The notes beneath the pieces were generated by a model. It did no database searches. It worked only from the letters and a program-made list of their open reading frames with translations, and had not been told where the DNA came from. A stretch of DNA of 64,000 nucleotides from Setophaga petechia (lineage: Eukaryota; Chordata; Aves; Passeriformes; Parulidae): assembly GCA_024362935.1 (NCBI GenBank), contig JANCRA010000175.1, positions 248,001-312,000 of the forward strand, written 5' to 3'. Position numbers and translations under genes: made by a program. Shown here piece by piece: positions 35,530 through 48,637 of this stretch; within the stretch, counting starts at the first letter, position 1, and every line of letters starts with the position of its first letter.

Positions 35530-38500
35530 CACCAAGCAGTGCATCCAGCATGGGCAGAAGAAGAAGAAGAAGGATTACTCCCCATCCCCAGCCAGATTAG
35601 CAGCCACTCAAGCACAGAGTTTTAGAGGAATATGCTACGTGAGAAAAGAGAGAAATTGCAAGGTGGTGAGAGGGCAAGAATGGAGAAGAGCTTAATTAAA
35701 TTAACTGAGGGAATATTTACACTTCCCATTTCTGAGATCCGCACTTCTGTAGAACAATCTCCCAGAGGAAGTCATGAAAACCTCATCACTGAGCCATTTT
35801 AAATGAGTTGGAACAGCTCTGCAGTGAACACTGTGGGGGCTGTGGGCTGGCTCATGGCTCCTCTCTCTCTCTTTATAACTAATGAAGCACATTCCCCTTA
35901 AATCTCCATAGCACGAACTATGGGATAATCCATATCAACTCATGAATGTATTTCACTTGCAAAATGTGAATAGATACTTATGCAAATAAATGGATAAGAT
36001 TACCAACAGGATTAAAGGACTGCTGTTTGTCATTCTGCTGTTTCTTGCAATCATACAGGATCAATGTTAATTTAAAACTTACTCCTGAAAGTATTTCTGT
36101 GCATTCCCATCCTGTGGCCACACGTATCTAATGTTTCCCCATAACTTTGCAGGGTGCTATATATTTCTTGCCTTGTCAAATCCAAGGATACTTCAGGTAA
36201 AACAAGACCTTTATGGGTCAAGGTCCTTTGTATTCTCTTTTTGTACATCTTAGCATAGGCGTTTCTAGGTTAAAAAATGAATATTTGGGGGGATTTGAGT
36301 TGGCACTGCACAGCCCCAGGGACAGAGCCCATCTTATGTACACCCACCAAAAGGATGCTCTGCAGAAGTGATGAGAGCAGACACCTCAGAGGTCACTATT
36401 TGCATTTAATAATTGCCAAAATTGTCTCTAATACTTGGTGCTGCCGTTGTGAAGTAGCTTTTCAAGAGTTTGTTCTCCCATCTGTGGAGAAGCTGAGATG
36501 AGTAACAAGGTCTAAATACGTAGGCTTTGCTTAGTACACAAGCTTACTCACCTCAGACTAGTTAATTCTGCTGCTTCTGTGCTGAATTAATTACTTTTGC
36601 TTAGTATGATAATTTCCCTTTATTCCAAAGTATATTGGTTCTTTACCAGAAAAAGGATTAAAATTGAAATGAAAAAAAAAAAGGTGTAAAGGATTTCACT
36701 AGGAGCAAGACAGTAGTTACTGGACCCACTGAAGTTTTTCCTACTATTTTTATTAGAGACAATATTATGCCTCACTTTCTATTGGAAAATTATGTTTAAA
36801 GTTTCCATGAAAAACATCTGCTGCATTCCACCCCAGCACTGGCAGTCTTTCAGCAATAGATTAAATCACTCGTTCCATATATGCCAGCAAATTTAGTCTC
36901 CCTTCTGCTAAAGTTGTTATTGACCATGGGCTCATTTTGTAAAAGTCAATTTCTGACTTTTTCCAATTTGACTCCTCTTTACAAGTAAATAGATTCTTTT
37001 CTTTCTCTATCATTTACACCTTGAATGCAAAGGTTGCTTTCAGACAGACACACAGTGCTTTGGAAAATCAGGCCACCAGACTTTCCCAAACATAACAGAA
37101 CATCTATTTTAATCTTGGCCTGTGATGAGGATGCACACAGCATTGTTCAGAACTTTTTGTTTTATCACAAAGGTGGGCACAGGCAATCAGGATCCCAGCT
37201 AATTACTTTTTACATTTTCTATTTTGAACTATAAGGACAGCTCATGAAATCAGGGCTGCAATACAGCAGGCACCAGCCATTCCCCAAGCAGTGGGGCACA
37301 TTTGTGCAGATAACAAAGCAGCAGTGTTTTACATATTTGAGTGCTGTGGATAAAAGTGACTTAGCTATCTTAAAATTAAATATTCATTTTGCAAGCAGGT
37401 TTCATTACTGCCCTGTTGCACTAAGATAAACTGAGCATTAAAGACCTCTAGCAAAGATAATATTGCTGAATGTCATTAGAAACAGAACAAAACCCCCCTG
37501 AGATCTGTGGTTTCCTTCCTCTGGACACAAGAAAAGGGATTTCAAGGGAAATTCAAGAAGCCAAGCACCTCAGTCTGGATGACATTGTCTGCACTGTGGG
37601 GTAGTTGTGCTTTGTGGCAGGCTTCACACCCCTGGTCCACCAGTGGCCTTGAATTTTTCTTGTATTTATTTAAAAGCACATTAAGTTCTTAAACCAAAAA
37701 TTAATGGATCCATTTTGTGTTTTGATGGTATCAGGGTTCTGAATTTCCTACAATCTTGGTTTTCCTGCTGACACACTTTGAATTTCCAAGACACAGAGTA
37801 GTGTTTGAAAATGCTTATAATTCCCACTTCTGCTTTGTGCAATAACTACCATTATTGCACAAAAACCTGCCTCTACTTTAGTGTAGAAAAATCAGCTGCA
37901 GAACATCACATGGATCATAACTCATAAATTATTATCATCTCTAGGCAAATTTTGCATTTGTCAATTTTTACTGTGTGGAAATTGCCCCTTAGTTATAGTT
38001 TACAGGCCTCCTACTGGTACTTGAAGATTCTTATATTTGAGAAACAGAACGATTACTTCTTTCTTATGATAATTCATGGAGCTTTATAGATTTTTATACA
38101 GAATAGATATACTAATCTGTAAGGTTGTAATTATTTTGTTGTATCCACTTCAAGCTGAGGACTGTGAAACAAAATATATATTTACAACCTTTATCACAGC
38201 AAGACCTTGTATAAACTTCAAGAAATAGGCTATCTCTACCTATAATAGAATTTTTTAAACAGTGTGAATGAGGCAAAACTGTCTTTCTAAAACTTCCAGG
38301 AAACTTCCTAAGAGTTATCAAAAAAAGTGTCCTATGAACAATGTTATGTATGAAGAGAAAGTAACGGACTTGGATATGCTATGGATGGAAAAGGGACCTG
38401 AGTGAAAGTACAAACCTTGTGCCTTTCTTCTGCTTTTGATGCAAACAGTAGCTGGGTAAAGGTAAAAAAAAAAAAAAAAAAAAAAAAAAGTTTGATTAGA

Positions 38501-41094
38501 AGGAAACTTCTGCAACCCACAGTCCCCGAAAATGAAAGTAATGAAAATCAGGATGTGAACACTCACTGTGTCAGGCTTTGGGGAAATAATAGCTGTGTTT
38601 CAAATTAGAAGGCTTCTGCTAGAGAGTGCACAGCAGCAGCCCACAGAGCTCTGCCCTCCTGTTAGAGAATCCAAAACACAATTCCAGCAGCAGTGTGGTG
38701 TGCAGGCTTCACAAATATTTGATTATATCTCCTCCAAGAGCCTAACAAAATCTAAATGAATATTTGGGAAGATGACTAATAGCTCGCCATGAATATTCCA
38801 AACAGGCTGTCCTAGGTATTTGTATAAATGCTCTCAGATGAACCTGTGTGTGTCTGTACATCAGAGCAGGGCATTTTCATCCCTTTCATTTCCATAATGT
38901 CCATACAGACCTGAGTGCAGGACAAACACAAATTAAAATGCATTACTACATGAGAATAAGCAATTAATTTACAGTATAGAGTGTTAATACCCACTAAAAC
39001 ATTATAATTTTAGAGTAATTTGTTACCTTCAGATCTTTTTAATTAGCTGGTCCCTTTATCAAGCTTAACCCATCACACCAGTTTTTCTACCATTTGCTTG
39101 ACTTTAGGCACACATTTCTCATTAAGCATCTGGCAGACAGTTTGAGGCCTTAGAACATGCCAGTCTTGGATATATCATTCTCTTCACCCCATGAGAGGAG
39201 CTGAAGGATCACAAAAACAGCTCCTGTGGAAAAAGCTGTTAAATTTTATTAACCAGGGCCCTGAACCAGGAATCATTACTATAACAATGCAAAGTGGAGG
39301 TAAAATATCACCTCTACAGGGTGACAGTATTTTACAACAATCTCATAGTTAGGCAAAGGGATTGCATATGGGAGAAGCAATAATGAATTAATGGACCAGC
39401 CACGTTGTAGCATCAAGGTTAAAAATATAGATTCATTCAGGATTCACTAGAGTAGTAAGGCAAAATTTTGAGCTACTCAGAGACTCTTTTACCTGGAAAA
39501 GTTCTTCCTCACATTCACATCCCCCTTACAGCTGCCGTTGAATTCTAATATGCCTTCAGATGGATGTGAAAAATGCTGCAATACACAGAATTTGTAGTTG
39601 CTACAGGATGTATTAGTTGCTGGTGGGATGGGAAGGGAAGACTCCAACGAGTCGACAATCTTTCAAATAAAAGGTTAAATTTCCATTCATTAAGCTGCAG
39701 AAGGGATAGGGGTTTTGATGGGAATCTTTCCTGAGTGACTGCTAATCTTTCTGTTCCTCACACAGATACTCCATTGTCATGGTAACAGGCAGCTCTACCC
39801 TGCTCCCTTCTGCCTTTTCTCAGGCTGTGCATACCCGTGGTATCCAGGTAGAATCCTGTCCTTCTTCCACCCTTGTCCTCAAAGTTCAGCCCTGAATACA
39901 GCCTGGAAGCCTGAAGAAGGAGCATCTTTGCAGGACACAAACTCACAAAATACAAACAGAGAAGTAATCCCATTTCCTGTGAGTCTGGGAGTCATCTAGA
40001 CTAGGAGTCAAATAATGGGAGTTGTAGGAGTCATCTCAGGTAATAATAATAATAATAATACAAAAGATCCTTTATGAGATGTGCCAAATTTTGGGGCAGA
40101 GATTAGAAGAAAGGCATTAAAGGATTTTGACATGGCATCAAGACAAATAATGGCCATGGCAATAAAATATGGCAATGAAAGGTGAACCCCAAATGGGTAC
40201 CACTGATACATGACATAATCAAAGACTTGAGATAGCAATTAAATGCAGTGTTGTCTTGGGTGCCAGTTCCTGTCAGCACAGAAAGTCTAAAATTCTCAGT
40301 AACCAGGGTTCCAACTTGATAATCCACTCCTTTCTCAGGAGGGACCTTTCTTTGCTCTCAGGGACAGGACACAGCAGTGCAGTTGTTTTATGGTCCTGCC
40401 CTGGAAGGCCCCAGCTCACGTCCATGCTGCACCTGGCTGTCTGTGCAGGTGCAATTGGATCACACTGCTGGGCTCCCAAAACACTGGGGGATGTTTAATG
40501 TGATGCTAGCATTCATGTGCCGATCAGCACATTATTATAATGAAAAATCTTTATTTATTTTAGCTGGAATAATGCTGTGGAGACCCAAGCACTCATCCCA
40601 GGAACCAGCCTGATTGCACCTGCCTGCTGCAACTCCCCCCTGGTGCACCTTTTGCTATTTGCCTGGCTTGGCACCTCAAAGGCCCTTCCTGTATCCACAC
40701 AAAAAGACAATTTGCTGCTGCTGCAGCCTAGATGTGTAATTCTGCTAACTAGACAGACCTCTCAAAGTGAAATATTTATCCTGCTCATAATGCAAACACG
40801 CCACACGAGTGACAGCCTTTTCCAAACTATTACAAATCACCCAGGATCACCCCCACGCTTGTCACACACACTGCTCTGCTCATGGAGCCACACACTGGCA
40901 GCTTTTCCCCTAGGCTCAGGGAAGGGAAAGCAAAGCCCCAGGGCTGCTCCAGCCCACCCCAACTGGCAGAGCTCCCAGAGGGAAAGGGCTCCAGCTGGGA
41001 GAGGAGCATGTGCTGCAGGAGCCAGCCTCAGACCTCCTCCTTTGGGAGGCAGGAGGGAAAGCAGAGCAGGACATGGGGACAGAAATGCTGTGGC
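35530..41094. other. Intergenic DNA, no convincing gene
   Basis: Mostly AT-rich. Contains a 26-base A run at 38464-38489, a (TAA)n run at 40041-40060, and at 40255-40318 the second copy of the short dispersed repeat found at 22.9 kb. GC-richer DNA at 40320-41090 gives a 179-codon + frame (40577-41116) without domain, start context or splice support; it runs into the adjacent LTR, so it is not called. Confidence 0.45.
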
Positions 41095-41095
41095 C

Positions 41096-41493
41096 TGTCG
41101 CAGACACCTTTTGTGAAAAATCCTTTCTTAGGATTTTTCCTGCTGGAGCTGAGAAGTTTCAGCAGCAAATGTAAACAATTATTATCTGCTGCTGTGGAAT
41201 GCAACAGGTCCACCTGTGATTGGTCTCCTGTAGATGTTTGGTTTTACTGAGCAGTCACTGCAGAGCTGCTCTCGCTCTCTGTCGGAGCCAGCTCCATTGT
41301 TATTATTCTTTCTATTCTATCTTAGCTTAGCCAGCTTCTGAAGAAGCCCTTTCCTTTCTATTTCTTTTTAGTATAGTTATAATGTTATATATATATATAT
41401 ATAAAAAATAAAATAATGAATCAAGCCTTCTGATCATGGAGTCAACATTTCCGTTTCTCTATCATTCCGAAAACCCCGGTGACCACCGTCACA
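41096..41493 (+). mobile_element. Passerine ERV solo LTR
   Basis: Starts TGTCGCAGACACC and ends ACCACCGTCACA. Between them is text I know from a very common songbird LTR: 'ttgtgaaaaatcctttctta', 'gtggaatgcaacaggtccac', 'cttagcttagccagcttctg', 'tatagttataatg' and 'ataatgaatcaagccttctg'. A five-base direct repeat GTGGC lies at 41090-41094 (one extra C before the LTR) and at 41494-41498, which fits an ERV target duplication. No internal region follows, so it is a solo LTR. Functional signals include a polyadenylation-like 'aaaataaaataatg' near 41405. Confidence 0.85.
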
Positions 41494-41606
41494 GTGGCTG
41501 AGGAAACCTGATATGTGCAGAGAGAATCACTGCTTGGACAGAGCCAGGTACTTCCTCAGCTCCCTTGGGCAGGTTACACAGCACACAGTCTGCAGCAGTC
41601 AAGGCT

Positions 41607-41755
41607 GCCATGGAATAGTTTGGGTTGGAAGGGATCTTTAAAGGTCACCTAGTCCAAGCCCCTGCAAAGAGCAGGACTTCAACTCCATCAGGTTGTTCAG
41701 AGCCCTGTTCCACCTGACCTTGAATGTTGGGGTGTCCACCACCTTATCTGGAAAA
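41607..41755 (-). mobile_element. CR1 LINE 3' end fragment
   Basis: 'tttgggttggaagggatctt', 'aaaggtcacctagtccaagc' and 'ccctgttccacctgaccttg' are the reverse complement of the CR1 3' end. The fragment is about 150 bases and lies just beyond the solo LTR. Confidence 0.85.
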
Positions 41756-44290
41756 AAATGTTTCAGCATAATGTCAACTGAAAAGCTTTGCCCTCAGTTC
41801 CACACCTTTTATTAAGGCCTCGTAATTTTTTTCATTGTAAAAAGAATGTGAATTTCTGATGTAAAAAGTACAGCAGAAAAAGAAACAAAACAAAAGTTAT
41901 TTTAGACCCTCCTTATTTTCATTAAAAAATGAAAACTATTTATTTCCCCTTTCTGGCCACCTTTGTAATGATCAGGCCAGCACAGCCAAGAAATATCTCT
42001 TGGCTCTTTCAGTTAGCATTATTAGAAAATTTTGCTTATCTTGGTTTTTTACCTAGAGCTAATCTAAATAAAATAACAGTTAAAACCTGGATGGAGACCC
42101 ATGGCTTTGTCCCAGAATGTTTTCTGGGTGCAAACAAATTGAGTGAATGATTGTATGAATACATATTTAGTGTTACAGTCAATATTTGTCACAGTTAATA
42201 ATAGTGTGGTGCCTTTACTTAAAGCTGTTCCTTTGAGGCTCCCAAAGCACTTAATATTTGCAATAGTTTTACAATGTTATTAATAATCATTATTATGTTT
42301 ACAGAAACAAAATGAGATAAATAACTAAACTTTTTCAAAGCCATGCAACACAATCTAAATCTGTAGATTCTCCTTCAAAAATATAATGTCAGCAGCGACC
42401 TTGTTTTCACCCCTTCCTGATCTAGACATTTTGGCCTTTCAGTTGTTATGGCCCATGCAATTTGTCCATCATTATTAATAGCAGTAGGAATACAAAAAAA
42501 CCAAGGGAGGCTCAAAGGACTTGTTGCCTGTGGATAAAAATAGAGAAGGCCACTGGTGCAGCACAACATCAAAGTCCCAACCATGATAATCCCACAGAGC
42601 AATTGTAAGTGACATTGGGCTTTAGATAAGTGACACTGGGCTTTAGATAAGTGACACTGGGCTTTAGATGCTGAATAGATAACGCACTGCTAAAAAAATT
42701 TCTATGAGCAGATTTTATTTTGCTTGTATTTTCTACCAGAATCTTCCCTTTCTCTCATTCTTGTAGTTTGTCTGCCCATGTGCCTAATGTGCTTATGCAC
42801 AGAGCCTTTCTCAACACACAAAGAATCTATTCAATCCTCTTTGAAGAAGGTAAACATGCATGAGGAAAGATGCTGGCAGTATTCTGCAGTGTCTCACCCA
42901 GCTCTCAGAACACAAGCACAGAACAGGTGACAGCTAGGGACTGGTTTTCCACACGAGGCAGAGCCCATGGTTACCCCAAAGCACCTGGATCTCCAGCACA
43001 GCCCAGTTTTTGTGTTATTGCAGCAAATGGCTCAGGTATGGAAAGCCTGCTGGGGATACTGGAGATGCAGTGACAGCCAAAGCCCCCAGAAGCAGGCAGA
43101 CAGCACAGTCCTGAAATAAATGACTAATATGAAAACATCTTAGGATGGCAAGAGTGAGAACCCCAGACTGCCGATGGTGAACAGGAGAAAAGAGAGGTGT
43201 ACAGAAATAAAGAAGAAATACCAGAGCCCTGGCCACCACAGAAGCAGGGCTCACTGGAAAAAAAAACCTGTTCTGCAAGGTAAATGGAGAACAGGGAAAT
43301 TCTCCTCTCCCAAATAAGCTGTATAGAAGAGAGCTCTGTGCCACACATCCTTCTTATTTTCACTGGGAATTCACAGAGAGTCACAAACAGGCTGCTCTGT
43401 CATACATGATCTTTAATAATCTCCCTCACATAACCATGTGCACTAAAGCAGGGGAATGACTGTAGCTTGTTCCCTGATAAAACATGGAGGTTTAGGGCCC
43501 ACAGTCTGCAGTCAATTTCCAGACTCTGCAAAGGTGAAGTGAGACCTGAATATTTTTCCTCATTCCTAAATTATTACTGGCTCCAATGTCCTGAATACAG
43601 ATTAGAAGAATTACCTGGTTGTATTAACCTAGGGAAAGAGTTGAATAAAAACCCATGATCATATTTCAGTAAAATAGTCTCCATTAGAGAGCAAAATCTC
43701 TCTCCATCTCCCTCTCTCTCATATATTTATATGCAGCATGCAATGCCTTTTCTAACCCCTTTTTGGGGTACTTGAATAAAACTGAATATTGTCCACTCAG
43801 TCTGAAAGATGATAAAGTCACCTAGGACACATCTCCTAGGACAGCAATAAACCAAGCCTCCTGCCAGCCTCAGCCCCATAACATGCCTGCATTTAATGTT
43901 TGCTCTGTTCCATTTGAAGTGTTAATCATCCCTATGTAAATTCTGGCACACTGAAACTCAGTTCATATTAACTTCAGGTTACCTGATTTAGATCCGGCAA
44001 AGGACAGCCATTTATCGTCTGCTTTCTAAAGATCAAAGAAGCCTGTCCCTAAAATATGCCCCCTAACATGCAAATGAATCTTAATGTCTCTAATTAGATT
44101 ATAACTCGAGGGTGCTTTCTGCTGTTGAGATGAAGTGTTGCTGTGTCACGGGCTCACTGCACTCCAAGGATCTGATCTGCTCAGCGAGTCACAGCCACAC
44201 TTCTTACCCCGCTCCATGACGTGCCTCCCCTCGCTGGTTTTGTGACCAAAAAAAAAATTCAAATCTGCTTTTCTGACACCTCCTCCTCAG
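41756..44290. other. Intergenic DNA, no gene seen
   Basis: AT-rich DNA apart from the short tandem array at 42607-42669. The frames at 43015-43384 (-) overlap one another and are not supported. Confidence 0.5.
42607..42669 (+). repeat. 21-bp tandem repeat, 3 copies
   Basis: aagtgacactgggctttagat occurs three times in a row; the first copy has one change. Confidence 0.95.
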
Positions 44291-44428
44291 CCCTGACACT
44301 GATGGCAGTGTGGAAATGCTCAGGGAGTCGAGACTCCCCCACCAGGGGTTTCTGTGGCTCCTTGGTGCAACGCGTTCAGCAGCAGCTGCGCACCACGAGC
44401 TTTAGAGGCTCCATGGACCTGCTGATGA
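44291..44428 (+). other. Isolated exon-like block, CpG-containing
   Basis: A 138-base block sits between 'acacctcctcctcag' and the strong donor GTAAGA. It has two lead-in bases, 45 open codons and one spare base. The peptide includes WKCSGSRDSP and RVQQQLRTTSFRGSMDLLM. The block keeps several CpGs (gtcgag, aacgcg, gcgcacc, acgagc), which is unusual in this AT-rich background. No partner exon was found, so it may be a non-coding RNA exon or a conserved regulatory element rather than coding. Confidence 0.25.
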
Positions 44429-47400
44429 GTAAGAAATTAATTCACACTTCAAGCTCATTCTCCTCTGCTTTTACAGTGGGATAATTATGTCATGGTGGTT
44501 ATCTGCCTTTAAGATCCCCGTGGTGGGGAACTCTTATGCTCTCCTCTGAGAGGTAGCAAAGGGAGCTAGCACTGCATCATCACTCAAAGCAACTCCACCT
44601 GCTATGCTGCACAGGAAAACAAGAATTTGCTGTCCACACGAAGATTTTAAGTGGGAAAGCAAAAAATACAGGGCAGTCATCACATAGAAAAACACTTTGT
44701 TTGAAGGGGAAAGAAAAGCCTTAGTCACCAGATATGTGTTTAAAAATAAAAGGTTGGGATGGTGACTGGACCAGCCCTTCCATTTCCACAGGGAATGCTG
44801 CAAACACAACCAGAAGCTGCTTGGGAAGCAGGAGGTGAGAACAGCAATCATGAAGAGATGGCTGAATGTTTGTTACAAATGCAGCCCTTCCTCAGGCTCA
44901 TGAATCATTTCTTAACTGATCCTGATTTCTTTAAGTACACTTGTTGATATGCTACAGGCTATATCAGTGAGACAACATTGCCAGGAAGCAAATATCATTA
45001 TGAGTTATGTGCACAAGAAATGGAAAATCTGACCCATCTCTCTCTCTCTCTGCTGTCTTATTGTATCAAAATGTTATATTGTGAGGTTGCTGGGGTTCTT
45101 GTCGGTACATTTCTGTATTTTGATGTGGTTTTATAAATTGTGGTCTCTTAAATTATTCCTCTGTAAGCACTGGAGTTTTTATTTGGGCCTCTTTAAGTTA
45201 ATATCAAAATCAATATGAATGTTTTTCAGCTCATTTGAGAGAATTAATTTAATCCATTTGGATTTTCTGGAAATGCAGAGTTTATGCATAAGGCTACTTT
45301 TTTTTCCTTTTTTTTTTAATACAAACACTGGATGGCAGAAGAGCAGAGAAAGATTTTGTGTCTAACAAAGAGAATCACAGAATGGCCTGGGTTGGAAGGG
45401 ACCTGAAAGATCATCCAGACCCAGTCCTCTGCAGGAATGGGCAGGCACATCTTCCACTATAGCAGGTTCATGCTAATGATTATGAGCTGGGGGAAAAATT
45501 AAGAACCTTTAGATAAGTGAATATTTTCATTTATCTTACATATTTCACTTATCTTATATATTTCACTTATATATTTTTTATTATCATGTATATTTGACCC
45601 TTGCCCACAGATCCTCGGGCAACAAATACTTGTGGCTGCACATGAAATGAAATAAACCGGGAATGCCTATTTTTCATCATGTTTAAAAATCAGTTCATTA
45701 AAGTAAAATAGGTGGCAATTCCAAGATCAGCTTTTATACTCAAAGTGGTTGTTTCACCGTGTGTTTTTGTAAATCCTTTGTTCAGCACAGATTTCTAGGA
45801 GGACAAAGATGTGCCAAATGGACTTGAGGACTTTTGCTGGCAGCCTGCAAGTTTCACACCCAAATCTGTGATGTGCAAATGCCAACATTCTTGAGCAATC
45901 ACCTGAGCAGGTGAAACACAGACCGGGGGTGGAGGATTTGACCACTGGATTTTGTAATGGTTGAATGAGATGAGAATGGGCATGATGGAGTTAATCCAAA
46001 GGTGCCAGAGGGCAGGGAGAAGGGTCAGCTGGACCCACTCATTCTGTGGCACTGCTGAGCTCCAAGAACTCTGTTCTGAAGAAGGCAATGAAAAGGGAAC
46101 CTCAGCAGAGTCCCCAAACAAAACAAAAGTTGCAAGTGTAGGAATTAGAGAGAAGCCAAAGGCTGTGGCTGAGTCTCCCTGGAGAAACTCTGAGCCTCCT
46201 TCATGAGGAGCTGGCAGAGAATCAGAGAAGCTGAAGTCTTTCAGCAAAGGTGACCTCATGTTTGAGCTGGAAGGGTCAGAGGAATCTGGCTCATACCAGA
46301 CCTAACGAAGTGGAGCTTCCCAAAAGGAAAATTTCTCTCCATGTGAGTCATGCTTCTGCAAGAGCTGGGAACCTCTCAGTGTGAACAGCGTGCAAGGAAT
46401 GGGAAAGCAGATGGATGAGGCCATGCCTCAGCCCTACATACAGATATGTAAATTTAAAGAGAAACACCCAAAAAATGTCATAAGCTCATGGTGATAACCA
46501 CATGGATTTCCATGTAAAAATTCTAGGTCGTTCTTCTACAAATCTCTCACTGAAGGGACCCTGGGTGCTCCTCACCCCTAAATTCCACTGAAAATACAGC
46601 TGAGTCATGCCAGATGTGCTCAGCATTTTGGGATCTGCAGGTCTAATCCACCTCCTTGCAACATGAGTGGCTCTGCACTTCCCCTCTGTACCCCAAGTTG
46701 GTGTAGGTGCATTTGAGACCAATCATTTTAACTTCTGGTCCTCCTAAAATCAGTCACACTCGTGCCATGATGAAAAACCACCGTGGAAGAGGAGAGCTAA
46801 GCTTAATATATAACAAAATTGGGGCATAATAAGGGTTATTCTGGGGTTTTTTGTTTTATTTTTTGCTTTGATCTTCTACTGAAAGAGATCTACTGTGTAA
46901 TTTTGTTATGAATAACCTCCCATGACTCTATTTAACCAGCACAGTTTGCTCTGAAAAAGCTACACGTGTGCTTCTAACACTAAGTTAAAGCAATGTTGGA
47001 TCAGATGTAGCTGAAACTGGAAAAAGTAATTTTTTTATGCTATGTCACAACAAACAGTGGGTTTTTTTATTCTGAGGTTCAATTGATTTTTGGTTCTAGT
47101 GGGGTAAATATTGAATTTATTTTTGTTCTAGCAACATGCATAGTCTCTGATGATACTGGATCCTTGCTAATCCTGACATGGTTAGAATTTGGGTCCATTT
47201 ATGTAGCTGGTGATGTGTAATAAAGATGAAACATTTGGGTTTGTTTTCTAGATGTTCAGTAAGTCATTTCCAACTGCATTTGTTTGAGCCAAACAGAAAA
47301 ACTTATTTTTCAACAAGAGTGAATTTATTAGCCACTTTTTTTTTCTCATTTATGTCTTGAAACATGAATGTTTGTAGTCCACAGGAGCCTGAGGCTTTAC

Positions 47401-48609
47401 TTGTGAATAAATTATTTGTAATATCCTGATTTATTGTGGTGGTTTGGGGCCACTTCTTTCTGCCTGAGTGGCACCAATTAGGGTCAATAGCATCTGCCCA
47501 AGGTAGTTTCACTTCTGGTCACTTGGTCCTAGAAAATATAAAATGCAGCTCTGGAAATATCAGACAGACAGACCTTTAATTTTAATTCTGAAGACAGACC
47601 TTTAATTTTATGCTTGCATCAAGGAAGGAAACATTAGACATAATGCATGAATATCAAAATGCTATGCTTTTTTCCACAGAAAGCTGATCCAAATGAGTTT
47701 AAGGTCTCTGAAACTGTCCTGTGTTAGTCATCCAGAGAAACTGATTTAAAATTCATTACATTATCCTGAGTTAGAAGGCATTTGGACATGTAAGTGATTT
47801 GCCATAGCTTTAGAAAATGGACCTAAAATGTCAGGTGAAAAATCCCTGATTTGGTCTCCACTTTGTCAAATCTGGTCACCAACAGCTGATTCTGGAGTTA
47901 GCATCTTCCTCGGTGGATCACAGACTGGAGACCTGGAACTGCAAAGCAAAAAGCAATAAAATAAGTTCCAATTGGCCCTAAAGGCTCAGTTTCCCTGTAA
48001 TTTAGGGGTCTGTGGTTATTCTGCTTTAGCTTTGATCTGCTGTGCCATTGTTCTGTATCACACGTGTGCTCCTGGGACCTGCTGGTTCCTGGCAAGCTTG
48101 AAAATCAGACAATTTATTTTGGTAACCAGGTATGGACACAGGAGCCCAGATCCAGAGATCTCTTTTCCTTGCTGATGAATCATGCTGGGCAGCACCCTGC
48201 CAGCAGCACAAACACCACACTGAAAATGAAGAGCTTTTAGCCAAATCAGGGCTTCACCAATACCACGTATTGCAATATTGATTTCCATTTCTTTATGGAT
48301 GAGATTCTTCCAGCATTATTGCCTGCTTTGTATATTTAGGGAAGGAAATAACTGCAACATTTCCATTTCAGAAAAACAGCTTTGTGGCCTACTCACTGCT
48401 GAAATCCATTAAGAGACTCTGCAGGGTGGGAAAAGGGGTGTTTTTTGTGTTTAGCTTGTATTTTATAGCTGTGTGACAGAGTCTGAGTCTGTTTGTGTGG
48501 TCAAGGCCATCCACCTGCCTGTTGCATTTTGTCCTACGTTCATTTATATCTGCATCCCTTGTGGACAAAAATTTTGGATTTCTTCACACCACTAAAATGC
48601 ATTGAGAGC
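44429..48609. other. Intergenic DNA, no gene seen
   Basis: Holds the CR1 fragment at 45371-45470, listed separately, and a TTTCACTTATCTTATATA-like short repeat at 45525-45580. Frames at 45795-46259 (-) and 45961-46206 (+) overlap in opposite strands without domains. Confidence 0.5.
45371..45470 (-). mobile_element. CR1 LINE 3' end fragment
   Basis: 'agaatcacagaatggcctgg', 'gttggaagggacctgaaaga' and 'cttccactatagcaggttca' form the classical avian CR1 3' end in reverse orientation. About 100 bases remain. Confidence 0.92.
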
Positions 48610-48637
48610 TTTTTTTTTTTTTTTTTTTTTTTTTTAC
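48610..48637 (+). repeat. Poly(T) run of 28 bases
   Basis: Uninterrupted T homopolymer. It could be the tail of a minus-strand retroposed sequence, but no element body or flanking duplication was seen. Confidence 0.95.

Noticed and set aside
34923..35615. A 230-codon minus-strand frame rich in G, E and R
   Set aside because: Produced by the eight-copy minisatellite; no domain and no splice or promoter support.
40577..41250. Overlapping + frames of 179 and 122 codons
   Set aside because: They run into the solo LTR at 41096, overlap each other in different frames, and show no recognisable domain.
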